From an uncultured Clostridia bacterium (lineage in GTDB: Bacteria; Bacillota; Limnochordia; Darwinibacteriales; Darwinibacteriaceae), in contig FIZK01000029.1 in NCBI GenBank assembly GCA_900018335.1, positions 1 through 33,458 on the forward strand: a stretch of 33,458 nucleotides of DNA, given 5' to 3'. Positions 8,266-16,602 of the stretch are shown in pieces. Numbering within the stretch: position 1 is the first letter of the stretch; each line of letters opens with the position of its first letter. The notes below the pieces were generated by a model. It was not told the origin of the DNA and did not search any database. It saw only the letters and a list, made by a program, of their open reading frames with translations. A program made the position numbers and the translations under genes.

Positions 8266-9164
8266 CGTCCTGCCCCCTGCCCCTCATAGTGGCGGATGAA
8301 CAAATCCTCCAAAGTTGGCGGGGCACTCTCCAGGCGGACAATTTCTAAGGAGCTGAGGTAAGCCATGACCGTGCCCATATGTTCCGCTTCCACGGAGAAA
8401 TGGGTCAAGCCGTCCTCCTCCCGCAGATCGTGCACACCGGGAAACTCCTGCAATCCCTGGATGGGCCTTTTGGTCTGCACGGCAACGTGGGTGCTGGTCA
8501 GGTGCCTGAGCTCTTCCAATGTACCGTTTTCAATGATCACCCCATCCCGGATGATGCTGATGTAATCGCAGGTTTTTTCCACTTCGGAAAGGATGTGGCT
8601 GGAGAGCAGGACGCTCCGACCCTGGCTCTTCAGCTCCCCAATGCAGTCTTGAAACACCTGTTCCATTAAGGGATCAAGGCCTGAGGTGGGTTCGTCTAAG
8701 ATCAGCAGCTCCGCTCCACTGGCCAGGGCGGCGATGAGAGCCACCTTTTGACGGTTACCCTTGGAATAGGTACCGCATTTGCGGCTGGGATCCAGCTCAA
8801 ACCGTTCGATAAGCTCCTTACGGAGGCGCTGATTCTGCTGCCCCAAACGTCCGCGCAAGCGGGCAAACAAGTCCAGCACTTCCCCACCTGTTAAGTTAGG
8901 CCAGAGGTTCACTTCGCCGGGTACGTAGGCCAGCAACTTGTGGATTTCCACCGCATCTGCCCAGGCATCCTTCCCGAAAAGCTGTGCAGTACCCGAAGTT
9001 GCCTTAAGCAGCCCCAAGAGGATACGCATGGTGGTGGTTTTCCCCGCCCCGTTGGGGCCAATGAAGCCATGGATCTGGCCCCGCTGCACCTTGAGGTTTA
9101 CGCCGTTCAGGGCAAAGAAGTCGCCGAACCTTTTCCTTAAGTCCACGGTCTCCAAAATCGTCAC
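8262..9164 (-). CDS. ABC exporter ATP-binding protein
   Basis: A 300-residue ABC ATPase. Walker A is GPNGAGKTT (residues 36-44), the signature is the degenerate YSKGNRQK that is typical of drug-exporter (DrrA-like) ATPases, and Walker B is LLILDEPTSGLD, followed by the switch histidine in LLSSHILSE. The last 80 residues or so form the C-terminal domain common in this class. The start is the GTG at 9164 with GGAGG about 8 bases upstream. It overlaps its permease (ATGA). The terminator at 9182-9213 separates it from the upstream phosphodiesterase gene, so it should have its own promoter, but I see no clear one in 9165-9249. Confidence 0.93.
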   Translation of the reverse strand: MTILETVDLRKRFGDFFALNGVNLKVQRGQIHGFIGPNGAGKTTTMRILLGLLKATSGTAQLFGKDAWADAVEIHKLLAYVPGEVNLWPNLTGGEVLDLFARLRGRLGQQNQRLRKELIERFELDPSRKCGTYSKGNRQKVALIAALASGAELLILDEPTSGLDPLMEQVFQDCIGELKSQGRSVLLSSHILSEVEKTCDYISIIRDGVIIENGTLEELRHLTSTHVAVQTKRPIQGLQEFPGVHDLREEDGLTHFSVEAEHMGTVMAYLSSLEIVRLESAPPTLEDLFIRHYEGQGAGR

Positions 9165-9181
9165 CGTTCGACCTCCTCTCC

Positions 9182-9213
9182 AAGAAAAGTGCCCTCTTTA
9201 CACAAAAGGGCAC
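9182..9213 (-). terminator. Rho-independent terminator after the phosphodiesterase gene
   Basis: Read on the minus strand, a 7-base stem GTGCCCT/AGGGCAC with an 11-base loop is followed by ACTTTTCTT. It lies 36 bases past the stop of the glycerophosphodiesterase gene and just upstream of the ABC ATPase ribosome site. The T-run is interrupted, so termination may be partial. Confidence 0.65.
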
Positions 9214-9249
9214 GCTCACTGCGGATGTCACGCTGTCCATAAGTCCAGT

Positions 9250-9969
9250 CTAGATCAGACTTTTCACCCTCTCGGGCTCGTTGGTGATAATACCGTCAAC
9301 GCGGCACATCTTAACTCGCTGGATATCCGCTTCCAGGTCCACAGTCCAGGCATTGACCATCATTCCATTCTGCTGCGACGCTGTAACTATCTCCGGGATT
9401 ATGCCTGGATAATAAGGATGCAGAGCCGTGGCCCCAATGCTCTTGGCATATACCCAGGGGTTGACCAGGGCTGCCATGTACAGAATCGCTGTGCGAGCCT
9501 GGGGCTTCAGGCTGATCAGGTGGGCCAGGGCATAGTGGTTAAACGACGAGATGATCGTGCGCTCCCAGCGATCGTATCGGTCCAAAAGAGGCACTAGTTC
9601 CTCGTTGAGCTGCTGAAACCCTAAACCGGTTTTGATCTCGATGTTCAGCAGGACATCCTTGTCCTTAATCAGTTCCAGCACCAGCTTGAGGGTGGGTATT
9701 CTCTCTCCGGCAAACTCCGGTGAAAACCAGGAACCCGCATCCAGTTCTCTCAGTTCCGCCATGGTCTGGTCGCTGACCGGGCCCTTTCCATTCGTGGTGC
9801 GATCCAGGGTATCGTCGTGGATCACCACAATCTCTCCATCTCTGGTCATATGTACATCCAACTCGATACCGTCTGCTCCCACGGCCAGAGCCAACTCGAA
9901 GGCCGCCATGGTGTTTTCCGGCGCTTTTGCTGAATAACCCCGATGTGCCAATACGATCACAGTCATCAT
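9250..9969 (-). CDS. Glycerophosphodiester phosphodiesterase
   Basis: A 239-residue GDPD/UgpQ-type enzyme that hydrolyses glycerophosphodiesters to glycerol-3-phosphate and an alcohol. Motifs in order are AHRGYSAKAPENT at the N-terminus, the metal-binding ELDVHMT, and HDDTLDRTTNG. The C-terminal MVNAWTVD and DGIITNEPE are also typical. No signal peptide, so it should be cytoplasmic. ATGATG gives two adjacent starts (9969 and 9966) that overlap the dapF stop, with a GCGGGAG purine stretch just upstream; which is used is unclear. It is the last gene of the DegT-dapF run and is followed by a terminator. Confidence 0.92.
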   Translation of the reverse strand: MMTVIVLAHRGYSAKAPENTMAAFELALAVGADGIELDVHMTRDGEIVVIHDDTLDRTTNGKGPVSDQTMAELRELDAGSWFSPEFAGERIPTLKLVLELIKDKDVLLNIEIKTGLGFQQLNEELVPLLDRYDRWERTIISSFNHYALAHLISLKPQARTAILYMAALVNPWVYAKSIGATALHPYYPGIIPEIVTASQQNGMMVNAWTVDLEADIQRVKMCRVDGIITNEPERVKSLI

Positions 9970-10781
9970 CTCCCGCTCATTAATGCTTGTAGATCGATAC
10001 TGCCTACAAAAACCCTGGTGGCCGGGCCAGTCATGAAGACACTGCTGCCGGCGCTCCACTCTATGGTCAGCTCGCCTCCGGGAAGTGAGACCTGCACGGG
10101 CCCCCTGGTGAACCCCTGCCTGGCCGACACCACTGCCGCCGCGCACGCTCCTGTACCGCAGGCCAAGGTTGGCCCAGCGCCGCGCTCCCAGACCCGCACT
10201 TTGATCCGGCCAGGGTCCACTACCTCGACAAACTCAACGTTGGCTTTCTGGGGCCAGACCGAACTGGTCTCCAGGGTGGGCCCCCACATGGCCAGATTGA
10301 CTTTGTCCACCTGGTCCACGAAGACAACGGCGTGGGGATTGCCCATGGAAACGGGGTGGCAGATCCACTCCTGCCCAGAGGCTGAGATGGCAATCGTTCC
10401 GCCCCCGGCAAAAGAGAAATCAGGCTCACCCATATCCACCCGATACAGGTTATTTACCACCTGAACTTCCTTCACGCCGGCCAAAGTGCGGATGCTAAGC
10501 TCCGGACCTGCCGCCAAACCCCGGCTGAGCAGATAATCTGCCATACAGCGCACCGCGTTACCGCAGATCTCAGCCTCTGTACCATCGGCGTTGAAGATGT
10601 GCATAACAAACAGTTCACCGTCCCTGCCAACCAAGACCAGACCGTCGGCTCCAATCCCAAAGTGACGGTGGCAGAGCAATCTTGCTAGCTCTTCGCCCCC
10701 CTCCAGAAGATCTCCTCCAAAGTCTTCCAAGAAAATGAAGTCATTGCCCAGTCCATGATATTTCGTAAACGTCAGTTCCAT
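9966..10781 (-). CDS. dapF: Diaminopimelate epimerase
   Basis: A 271-residue enzyme interconverting LL- and meso-diaminopimelate for lysine and peptidoglycan synthesis. Both catalytic cysteines are present: C73 in AEICGNAVRC and C208 in ACGTGACAAA. KYHGLGNDFIF opens the protein, as in the family. The ATG at 10781 has GGAGG about 9 bases upstream; an upstream in-frame extension would run into the aminotransferase gene. It lies 16 bases after the DegT-family aminotransferase stop and overlaps the phosphodiesterase start. No other dap genes are in the window. Confidence 0.96.
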   Translation of the reverse strand: MELTFTKYHGLGNDFIFLEDFGGDLLEGGEELARLLCHRHFGIGADGLVLVGRDGELFVMHIFNADGTEAEICGNAVRCMADYLLSRGLAAGPELSIRTLAGVKEVQVVNNLYRVDMGEPDFSFAGGGTIAISASGQEWICHPVSMGNPHAVVFVDQVDKVNLAMWGPTLETSSVWPQKANVEFVEVVDPGRIKVRVWERGAGPTLACGTGACAAAVVSARQGFTRGPVQVSLPGGELTIEWSAGSSVFMTGPATRVFVGSIDLQALMSGR

Positions 10782-10797
10782 CCCTATTTCCTCCCCA

Positions 10798-12063
10798 CTA
10801 CAACAGGTGGAAGGCAACCTTGTTGATGGCGGCCTCAACATCCTGAAGATCTGCATCACTGACTAAATGGTTGAGATGAATCTGCACTGCTCTGCCCAGA
10901 AGCCCCAAGGTCTTAGGACAGCTGTCCTTGGAATATTCCACGCCGTCTCCCTCTAGTAGACTCCAGGGAAAACTCCCTCCCCAAGCGTCCCGTTTGGCCA
11001 TGAGAAACTCCCAGTTCACGTAAATGTGCTGATCGTTGGCCTGGGAGTCATAGACCTGGAAGGCCGGTATCCCCTCCGCGGTGAGCGCCTGGGCAGTCAA
11101 GCGGGCTTTTTCCTCGTTTTCCACGTAGAAGATCAGACTCACTCCCAGATCCCGCTCAGTACCGAAAACCGGGGAGAGTTCTATCTTTTGCTGCTCCTTG
11201 AGCCGTTCCACCAGTTTCCGTTTGTTCTCCCGGGTTCTGGCCAAGATGGCCGGCATCTTCTCCAGCTGGCCCAGGGACAGGGCTGCCTGTAGCTCCGTTA
11301 AGCGGTAATTCTGGCCAGGAAAAGCAGGTATCTTCCGCTCCACAAAGCGGAACTGATAGCCTGCCCCGTCGTGGTATAGAACCGCCCGCTGCCACATCTC
11401 CTCGGAGTCTGTGACTACCATGCCTCCTTCCCCCGCGGCGATAACCTTGGACTGCTGGAGGCTGAAGCAGCCCAAGTGGCCGATGGATCCCAGCCTGCGT
11501 CCTCCATACGTGCCGCCGTTGGCCTGGGCCGCATCCTCAATCACCATGAGATCGTGTTTGTTGGCCACAGCCATGATCTCATCCATGGCCGCGGAAATCC
11601 CCCGCATATGCACGACAACCACTGCCTTGGTACGGGAAGTGATTTTTGCCTCCAGATCCGCGGGATCCAGAGTCAAACTAGAATCCACCTCCGCCAAAAT
11701 GGGCACGGCGCCCAGAACAGCCGCTGCCGCAGCCGTGGCCACCCAGGTATAGGCGGGAATGATCACTTCATGCCCCGGACCAACCCCGGCAGCTACCAAG
11801 GCGCAGATCAGAGCTGAAGTGCCCGAGTTGACCGCCAAAGCGTAGTTCGTACCCAGAAAGCTCTTGTATTCTTCTTCCAGAGCACTGGCCTCAGAAGTTT
11901 CCAGGCCGCTGGGCAGATAGCGGAAGATCCGTTTCTTCTTCAAGACCCGCAGCACCCTGGCTTTCTCCTCCACCCCTAGTTCCTCGCTACCCATGTATTT
12001 CGACACCCACGGTTTGGACCGCACAGGCGTGCCTCCGTGAATGGCCAGCTTCTCCAAGCCCAT
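10798..12063 (-). CDS. DegT/DnrJ/EryC1/StrS family aminotransferase
   Basis: A 421-residue PLP enzyme of the sugar-aminotransferase type. It opens with the typical LAIHGGTPVR, carries VNSGTSAL (phosphate binding), VIEDAAQA (the aspartate under the PLP ring) and SLQQSKVIAAGEGG with the Schiff-base lysine at about residue 206. The usual VHLYG motif is altered to VHMRGIS, which may bear on substrate choice. The start is uncertain: ATG 12063, ATG 12072 and a TTG at 12057 are all possible, with only a weak GGGAG nearby. It heads the run with dapF and the phosphodiesterase. No sugar-nucleotide genes lie nearby, so the substrate is unknown; the link to dapF raises an amino-acid or cell-wall role (inference). 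Confidence 0.88.
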   Translation of the reverse strand: MGLEKLAIHGGTPVRSKPWVSKYMGSEELGVEEKARVLRVLKKKRIFRYLPSGLETSEASALEEEYKSFLGTNYALAVNSGTSALICALVAAGVGPGHEVIIPAYTWVATAAAAAVLGAVPILAEVDSSLTLDPADLEAKITSRTKAVVVVHMRGISAAMDEIMAVANKHDLMVIEDAAQANGGTYGGRRLGSIGHLGCFSLQQSKVIAAGEGGMVVTDSEEMWQRAVLYHDGAGYQFRFVERKIPAFPGQNYRLTELQAALSLGQLEKMPAILARTRENKRKLVERLKEQQKIELSPVFGTERDLGVSLIFYVENEEKARLTAQALTAEGIPAFQVYDSQANDQHIYVNWEFLMAKRDAWGGSFPWSLLEGDGVEYSKDSCPKTLGLLGRAVQIHLNHLVSDADLQDVEAAINKVAFHLL

Positions 12064-12120
12064 CACTCCCATTCAGATGTCTATGTACTGTTTCTTGAGT
12101 CCAGGCCGAAATCCTGTTCC

Positions 12121-12151
12121 AAAAAAGGAGCCGGGAAACGCCCCGGCTCCT
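12121..12151 (-). terminator. Rho-independent terminator of the fusion gene
   Basis: On the minus strand a 10-base GC-rich stem, AGGAGCCGGG/CCCGGCTCCT, with a 6-base loop is followed directly by six Ts. It begins 18 bases after the stop of the aminotransferase-reductase fusion, so that gene is transcribed on its own. Confidence 0.92.
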
Positions 12152-12168
12152 ATTATACTCCATTCAAC

Positions 12169-14784
12169 TTACGCTGTCTCTTGCTTCCTCAAAGCACGCA
12201 CCCGCTCCCAGATGGCTGGATCCAACGGTCTGTCGAAAGCTCGAAAACCGGCCAGGGAGAAGCCCAGCTTCTTGGCGAGGGTGCGCATGAGCTCAAGGTG
12301 CTCCAGATTCAGATCAGCTCCTAAGCTGATATGCTCATAGCGCCCCTCCAGCGCCAGCATCATGGTCTCGGACATGCAGGCAAAGGCAGTCCCCTTCTCA
12401 AAACCGAAATTCCAACCCAGGTCAGGGCTGTTGGGTAAAGCAATAACCCCTCCGTCAATCACCAGCACATCGGGTCTGTCCTGCAGCACGCTTTCGCTCA
12501 CATTGCTGGGCCTGGACATGTCGCAGACCACCGCGCCCTGCTTCAGCAGCTCTGGAGTGATCAACGCTTCCAGGCTGCTGGTGGCCGCCATAATCAGATC
12601 TGCCTTGGGCAGATGGGCCCTGCTTTCCACAGTTACGGTCAAAGGAGCCCCTGAAGCCAGCACACCCCGTGCATAGTCAATCCACGTGCTCAGGGGTGCA
12701 TCTGCAGCTGGCGAATCGCTGAGCCGGGCGGCGAAATCCCCCAGGCTTCCGGGGGCAAAATGCCGCCCTGCCTTCTTCAGCTCCTGCAGATGCTGGATGA
12801 TCTCCACCGCCACTTTGAGCATGCGGTACTCGCTCTTTTCAGGGCGAGCAGGATTGCCAATGAGGATCAAGCGCTGAACCTGCTCCGCGAGGAGCAGCGC
12901 CAGGGCCTTGCCAATGGCTCCCCCCGCACCCACCACCGCACCGGTTACCTTGTTAAGATCCAGACCAACTTGCTGCGCAGCGGTGGTGGCCGCTTCCACG
13001 CCAGAGACAACCGTGTAGCTGTTACCCGTGGTGAGGGCAACTGGAGTATAGGGCAGCAGCTGCCTGCCGCCCATGGTGACCACAGATGTGTAGGCCCCCA
13101 AGCCCACTATTTTCGCTCCCCGCTCAACTGCCAAATCAATGGCGGCCATAATTTCCTCGATGGCCTGCTTTTTGTCCATGGCCAAGAGCTGAGCCGCAGT
13201 CTTAGGTACGCAGATAAAGTCGCCGTAAGCCGTGCGCCCGTACCGATCGACAATGCGTGTGCTGCTGACCACAAAGGGCTCCACCATGTCATTCCAGCGA
13301 GAGCTCAAGTCCTCCAACTGCGCCTCGGTCAAGGCAGCCAAGCTGGCATCGAAATCAGTGTAGTTGCCCAAATCAACGGGGTGCACCAAGAACGCAAAGC
13401 GGCCATCAGCGGGCTCAGGCCGAATCTCCTGTATTGCGCTGGGCGGGAGAGCACTCTCTGCTTGTTCAGGCCGCCTGAAGCTGACCAGGTGGCCCAAAAA
13501 CGCTGCCGTATCCCTGGAAGCCATAAGCTGCACGGTCCGCTCCACGGCGGCGACCACCCGCTCAATCTCTGCATGGCCGATGATCAAGGGCGGCTCAATG
13601 CGGATCACACTGGCTCCGTTGAGGGTCGGCGCCACCCGCACCCTTTCCACGTTCAACAGATACGAAGCCACCATGGGCGTGAGCATTTCCTGCTCTGCCA
13701 TGACGCCCAGCAGGCTGTGGGGATAGGGAGCCCGGGAGTTGGAAAACTCAATGCCCAGCATGAGGCCGCGGCCGCGGATGGCCTTGATCACTTGGGGATA
13801 CTTCTTGGCCACCCGTTCCAAACCAGCCTTGAGCAAGGCACCCTTTTCCTGCACAGCGCTGAGCAAAGCGCCATCGTCCTTGGTCAGAAGGTCCAGCACC
13901 GCCAAGCCTACCCTCGCACCCAGGGAGTTCCCGGCAAAGGTGGAGGAGTGCTTGAGGCCAAAATCCTCTGTGTATGCATCTGCTGTGCAGAGCACGGCGC
14001 CTATGGGAAGCAAGCCTCCGCCAAGCGCTTTGGCCACCACCATGATATCGGGGGTTACTCCGTCCTGTTCGCAGGCAAACATGGTCCCCGTGCGCCCCAG
14101 ACCAGACTGGATTTCATCGAAGATGGTGAGCACACCGTAGTTTGCACACAGTTCCCGTACCTGCCGCAGATAACCTGGGGGCGGCTCCACAATGCCCCCC
14201 TCGCCTTGGATGGGTTCTACGATGAAGGCTGCGGTGTCCTGGGCATGATCCTTAAGATAAGCTTCCAGGGCACCAGCATCTCCGAAGGGTATGTGGCTAA
14301 AACCTGGCACAGGCGCACCAAACGCCTTTTGGTAACCCTCGTTGCCCGTCGCGGACAGGGCCCCCAAGGTTTTCCCGTGGAAACTGTTCCTGGTGGAAAG
14401 AATCACGGACCTGCCCGTTTTGGCCCGGGCCAGTTTGAAGGCGGCCTCCACCGCCTCCGCCCCGCTGTTGGCGAAGGTCACATACTGCAGCCCAGGCGGA
14501 GCTGCTGCGATGAGCCTGGCGGCCAGTTCTCCCGCGGCCTCAAGCAGGGAAGGCTGAATAAAACTAGGTTCCTGCCTAGACTCAAGGTCATGAAGGGCTC
14601 GCCAGATTTCGGGAGGGTTGTATCCAAAAGGCAGCGCTCCATAGGCGGCAATGCAGTCCAAGTACTCTTCTCCATTGTGGTCATAGAGGTAAACGCCTTG
14701 GCCTCGCAGAAAGCGCTTATCCAGGCCAATATCCGTGAGCAGTTTTCCCAGGTGTGGATTGACGAATTCTATGTACGGATGCAT
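12169..14784 (-). CDS. Class III aminotransferase fused to acyl-ACP-reductase-like domain
   Basis: An 871-residue two-domain protein. Residues 1 to about 425 are a class III (ornithine/putrescine type) PLP aminotransferase: NSGAEAVEAAFKLAR (107-120), FDEIQSGLGRTG (222-233) and the PLP lysine K252 in VVAKALGGG. Residues 460-871 resemble cyanobacterial acyl-ACP reductase and COG5322: GLGAYTSVV (561-569), TTGNSYT (585-591), the nucleotide-binding GAGGAIG (619-625), DGGVIALP (777-784) and FACMSETMMLALEG (801-814). C803 matches the cysteine that carries the acyl group in cyanobacterial AAR. Residues about 647-715 are an insertion not found in cyanobacterial AAR. The ATG at 14784 has GGGGAGG about 7 bases upstream. 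Inferred role: acyl thioester to aldehyde to amine, or the reverse. The gene is monocistronic with its own promoter and terminator. Confidence 0.88.
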   Translation of the reverse strand: MHPYIEFVNPHLGKLLTDIGLDKRFLRGQGVYLYDHNGEEYLDCIAAYGALPFGYNPPEIWRALHDLESRQEPSFIQPSLLEAAGELAARLIAAAPPGLQYVTFANSGAEAVEAAFKLARAKTGRSVILSTRNSFHGKTLGALSATGNEGYQKAFGAPVPGFSHIPFGDAGALEAYLKDHAQDTAAFIVEPIQGEGGIVEPPPGYLRQVRELCANYGVLTIFDEIQSGLGRTGTMFACEQDGVTPDIMVVAKALGGGLLPIGAVLCTADAYTEDFGLKHSSTFAGNSLGARVGLAVLDLLTKDDGALLSAVQEKGALLKAGLERVAKKYPQVIKAIRGRGLMLGIEFSNSRAPYPHSLLGVMAEQEMLTPMVASYLLNVERVRVAPTLNGASVIRIEPPLIIGHAEIERVVAAVERTVQLMASRDTAAFLGHLVSFRRPEQAESALPPSAIQEIRPEPADGRFAFLVHPVDLGNYTDFDASLAALTEAQLEDLSSRWNDMVEPFVVSSTRIVDRYGRTAYGDFICVPKTAAQLLAMDKKQAIEEIMAAIDLAVERGAKIVGLGAYTSVVTMGGRQLLPYTPVALTTGNSYTVVSGVEAATTAAQQVGLDLNKVTGAVVGAGGAIGKALALLLAEQVQRLILIGNPARPEKSEYRMLKVAVEIIQHLQELKKAGRHFAPGSLGDFAARLSDSPAADAPLSTWIDYARGVLASGAPLTVTVESRAHLPKADLIMAATSSLEALITPELLKQGAVVCDMSRPSNVSESVLQDRPDVLVIDGGVIALPNSPDLGWNFGFEKGTAFACMSETMMLALEGRYEHISLGADLNLEHLELMRTLAKKLGFSLAGFRAFDRPLDPAIWERVRALRKQETA

Positions 14785-14810
14785 GCTGGTACCTCCCCAG
14801 AGCATTGAGC

Positions 14811-14828
14811 ACACTTTGTGCACAGTGT
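14811..14828. promoter_or_regulatory. Operator-like inverted repeat at the fusion-gene start site
   Basis: ACACT (14811-14815) and AGTGT (14824-14828) flank a spacer that itself contains the perfect palindrome TGTGCACA (14817-14824). It covers the predicted transcription start at about 14824 and would suit a repressor. No regulator gene lies next to it. Chance occurrence of so short a repeat is possible. Confidence 0.4.
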
Positions 14829-14830
14829 TA

Positions 14831-14859
14831 ATTATACCAACTCTAGGCAGGGATTTCAA
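14831..14859 (-). promoter_or_regulatory. Sigma-A type promoter of the fusion gene
   Basis: On the minus strand a -35 box TTGAAA (14859-14854) and a consensus -10 TATAAT (14836-14831) are separated by exactly 17 bases. Start of transcription is expected near 14824, about 40 bases before the ATG at 14784. Confidence 0.85.
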
Positions 14860-14922
14860 CGGAAAAGATTAAAGATAGAGAAGGGAAGGTCAGTGGAGTG
14901 TCGAGGGCTAGGAGGTTCCAGG

Positions 14923-16173
14923 ATGAAGAAAAGTCTAATCGTGCTTCTGTCAGTGCTTTTGCTGTGGGGAACGGCGGAAGCCCGGATCGATGTCTTTTAT
15001 CTTCCTGAAAGCGGTTTCTTGCGGGTTTCAGGGGAAGTAGTTATTGAACCAGAGGCGGCATCGGTGTCTTTTCTCATCTTCCCCACTGCCCACCTCACGG
15101 AGTTCTGGGCCGATGGCCTGGTGGAATACAGCGTGCAGAGGTATCCCCACAGCACCGCGGTGAGCTTTGCCGTGCGGGAGGTCCAGACGCAGACTGTGAC
15201 CTTCGCCTATGAAGGGCTGGTGGAAGCGCAGCTGCGCGAGGCCGTGCTGGGTCCCGACCAGCTTTGGCTGCCCCAGTTCACCGTCCCGGTACAGACCTCC
15301 ACCGTGGCCCTGCAGCTCCCTGAAAACTGGGAAGTTGTGGCCGGCGATATACAGGCAGTGGAGAAGCAGGGGGCGTTCCAGACGATCCAGCTCGAACCCT
15401 CCTCCCTGTACCCCACCGTTGAGCTGGCCAACACCGCTGAGGCGCCGGAGCCAGCTGAGGCAGGGACGGATGAGGCCGAGCCCATCCTGCCCCTGGAAGA
15501 TCAGGAACCTGAACCGGAAAGGGAAGAAAGCGCAGAACTGGATGAGCTGGGCGCGCGCATCCAGATTCAGATCAACAGGTTCACGCGGGCCCTCAACAAC
15601 CGCAGTCTGGCCGACTTGACAGAGCTGATCAGTGCCGACCTGCAGCAGGAAGGGCTTGCCGACTATCTAGCCAGCCTGCCGCAGTACTTCGGCCGGATCT
15701 CCAGTGCCGTTTTGGAAGTACCGGCGGATCCGAACGGTGCCTACGTGGTTCTTTTCTCCACCGAAAGGGGCACGCACTACACCGCCGTTATGGCCTGGCA
15801 GGAGACGGCAGGTTCACTGCAGCTGCACGAGTTCCGCCTCGTTCCCCAGGAGGCTGAAGTGCCCCCAGAGATCGCTGAGTCCTGTGCCTTCTTCGTGCGC
15901 GAACTGCAAACCGCCCTGAGGGCCGAGAACCGAAGCAGGCTGGAGACGCTGCTTGCTCCCGATCTCAGGCAGGATCCCAGTGAGGTCATGGACTTCCTGT
16001 TCAGCCTGGACAGCACTGGGGACTGGAAGATTGAACAGATCACCCTGGAACCCTTTACCGTAACGATACCGGTGCCAACTGCCCAAGGAGCCAAACTCCT
16101 CCTACAGCTGGATTTGACCCCAGGGCAGTACAACTGGCTGCTAAGGGGAGTGCAGGTCGTTCCCCTTTCCTGA
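14923..16173 (+). CDS. Secreted protein of unknown function with repeated C-terminal domain
   Basis: I do not recognise this 416-residue protein. Residues 1-20 form a Sec signal peptide (MKKS, hydrophobic core, likely cut after AEA); there is no lipobox. Residues about 21-165 look beta-rich. A proline/glutamate-rich acidic linker spans about 167-206. The rest seems to be two related units: FTRALNNRSLADLTELISADL near 216 echoes LQTALRAENRSRLETLLAPDL near 330, each followed by strands, as in NTF2/SnoaL-like folds (inference). GGAGG lies about 7 bases before the ATG at 14923. It is divergent from the fusion gene and its last 33 bases overlap the convergent Gate-domain gene. No clear promoter was identified. 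Confidence 0.8.
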   Translation: MKKSLIVLLSVLLLWGTAEARIDVFYLPESGFLRVSGEVVIEPEAASVSFLIFPTAHLTEFWADGLVEYSVQRYPHSTAVSFAVREVQTQTVTFAYEGLVEAQLREAVLGPDQLWLPQFTVPVQTSTVALQLPENWEVVAGDIQAVEKQGAFQTIQLEPSSLYPTVELANTAEAPEPAEAGTDEAEPILPLEDQEPEPEREESAELDELGARIQIQINRFTRALNNRSLADLTELISADLQQEGLADYLASLPQYFGRISSAVLEVPADPNGAYVVLFSTERGTHYTAVMAWQETAGSLQLHEFRLVPQEAEVPPEIAESCAFFVRELQTALRAENRSRLETLLAPDLRQDPSEVMDFLFSLDSTGDWKIEQITLEPFTVTIPVPTAQGAKLLLQLDLTPGQYNWLLRGVQVVPLS

Positions 16174-16602
16174 AGGAGCTCCACCGCGTTTGTATACGAT
16201 GTACGACATCAAAAAGGCCAGAATCAACCTGGGCACCAGTAGAAGCAGCAAAGGGGCCCCCAGGACGAAAAAGATGATGGTATCCTCGATCAAGGCATGG
16301 GCAATGGCCATAAAGGTGCCGATGACCTTGGCTTCGCGGGCACTGACCTGGCCCGTGCGCACATGGTTGATGATCAGGCCAGAGCCATAGGTGATGCCGA
16401 AAACAATGGCCACGACCAGGGGAAAAACACCCTCCTCACCCACGCCGATGGCCCGGAAAGGTCTAGCGGCGTAACGGTTGATCTTCTGCAGCCAACCGTT
16501 GGCCTGGGCGATCTCCAACACGATCATCAGAGGGATCACGATGAGGGCGATGTTCACTACGCCGCTTACCCCCTGCAGAAAGCCTTCCCACAGCGCGATC
16601 AC
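16141..16602 (-). CDS. Nucleoside-recognition (Gate) domain membrane protein, SpmB-like
   Basis: A 153-residue membrane protein with about four hydrophobic segments. It carries the Gate-domain hallmarks GITYGSGLI and HALIEDT. It pairs with the preceding gene, overlapping it by 4 bases (ATGA). The pair resembles the split SpmA/SpmB spore-maturation proteins and other half-size nucleoside-recognition proteins, but both partners are shorter than the Bacillus proteins (about 178-196 residues), so the spore role is only a possibility. The 3' end overlaps the convergent secreted-protein gene by 33 bases. Confidence 0.78.
   Translation of the reverse strand: MIALWEGFLQGVSGVVNIALIVIPLMIVLEIAQANGWLQKINRYAARPFRAIGVGEEGVFPLVVAIVFGITYGSGLIINHVRTGQVSAREAKVIGTFMAIAHALIEDTIIFFVLGAPLLLLLVPRLILAFLMSYIVYKRGGAPSGKGNDLHSP

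Noticed and set aside
12152-12158. GTATAAT on the minus strand as a promoter for the DegT gene
   Set aside because: No -35 box at a suitable distance, and the transcript would begin inside the terminator stem.
12760-14808. Open frame of 682 codons on the plus strand opposite the fusion gene
   Set aside because: It lies almost wholly antisense to a protein with clear domains and motifs. Its translation looks like low-complexity His/Gly/Arg-rich shadow sequence, and no ribosome site is evident.
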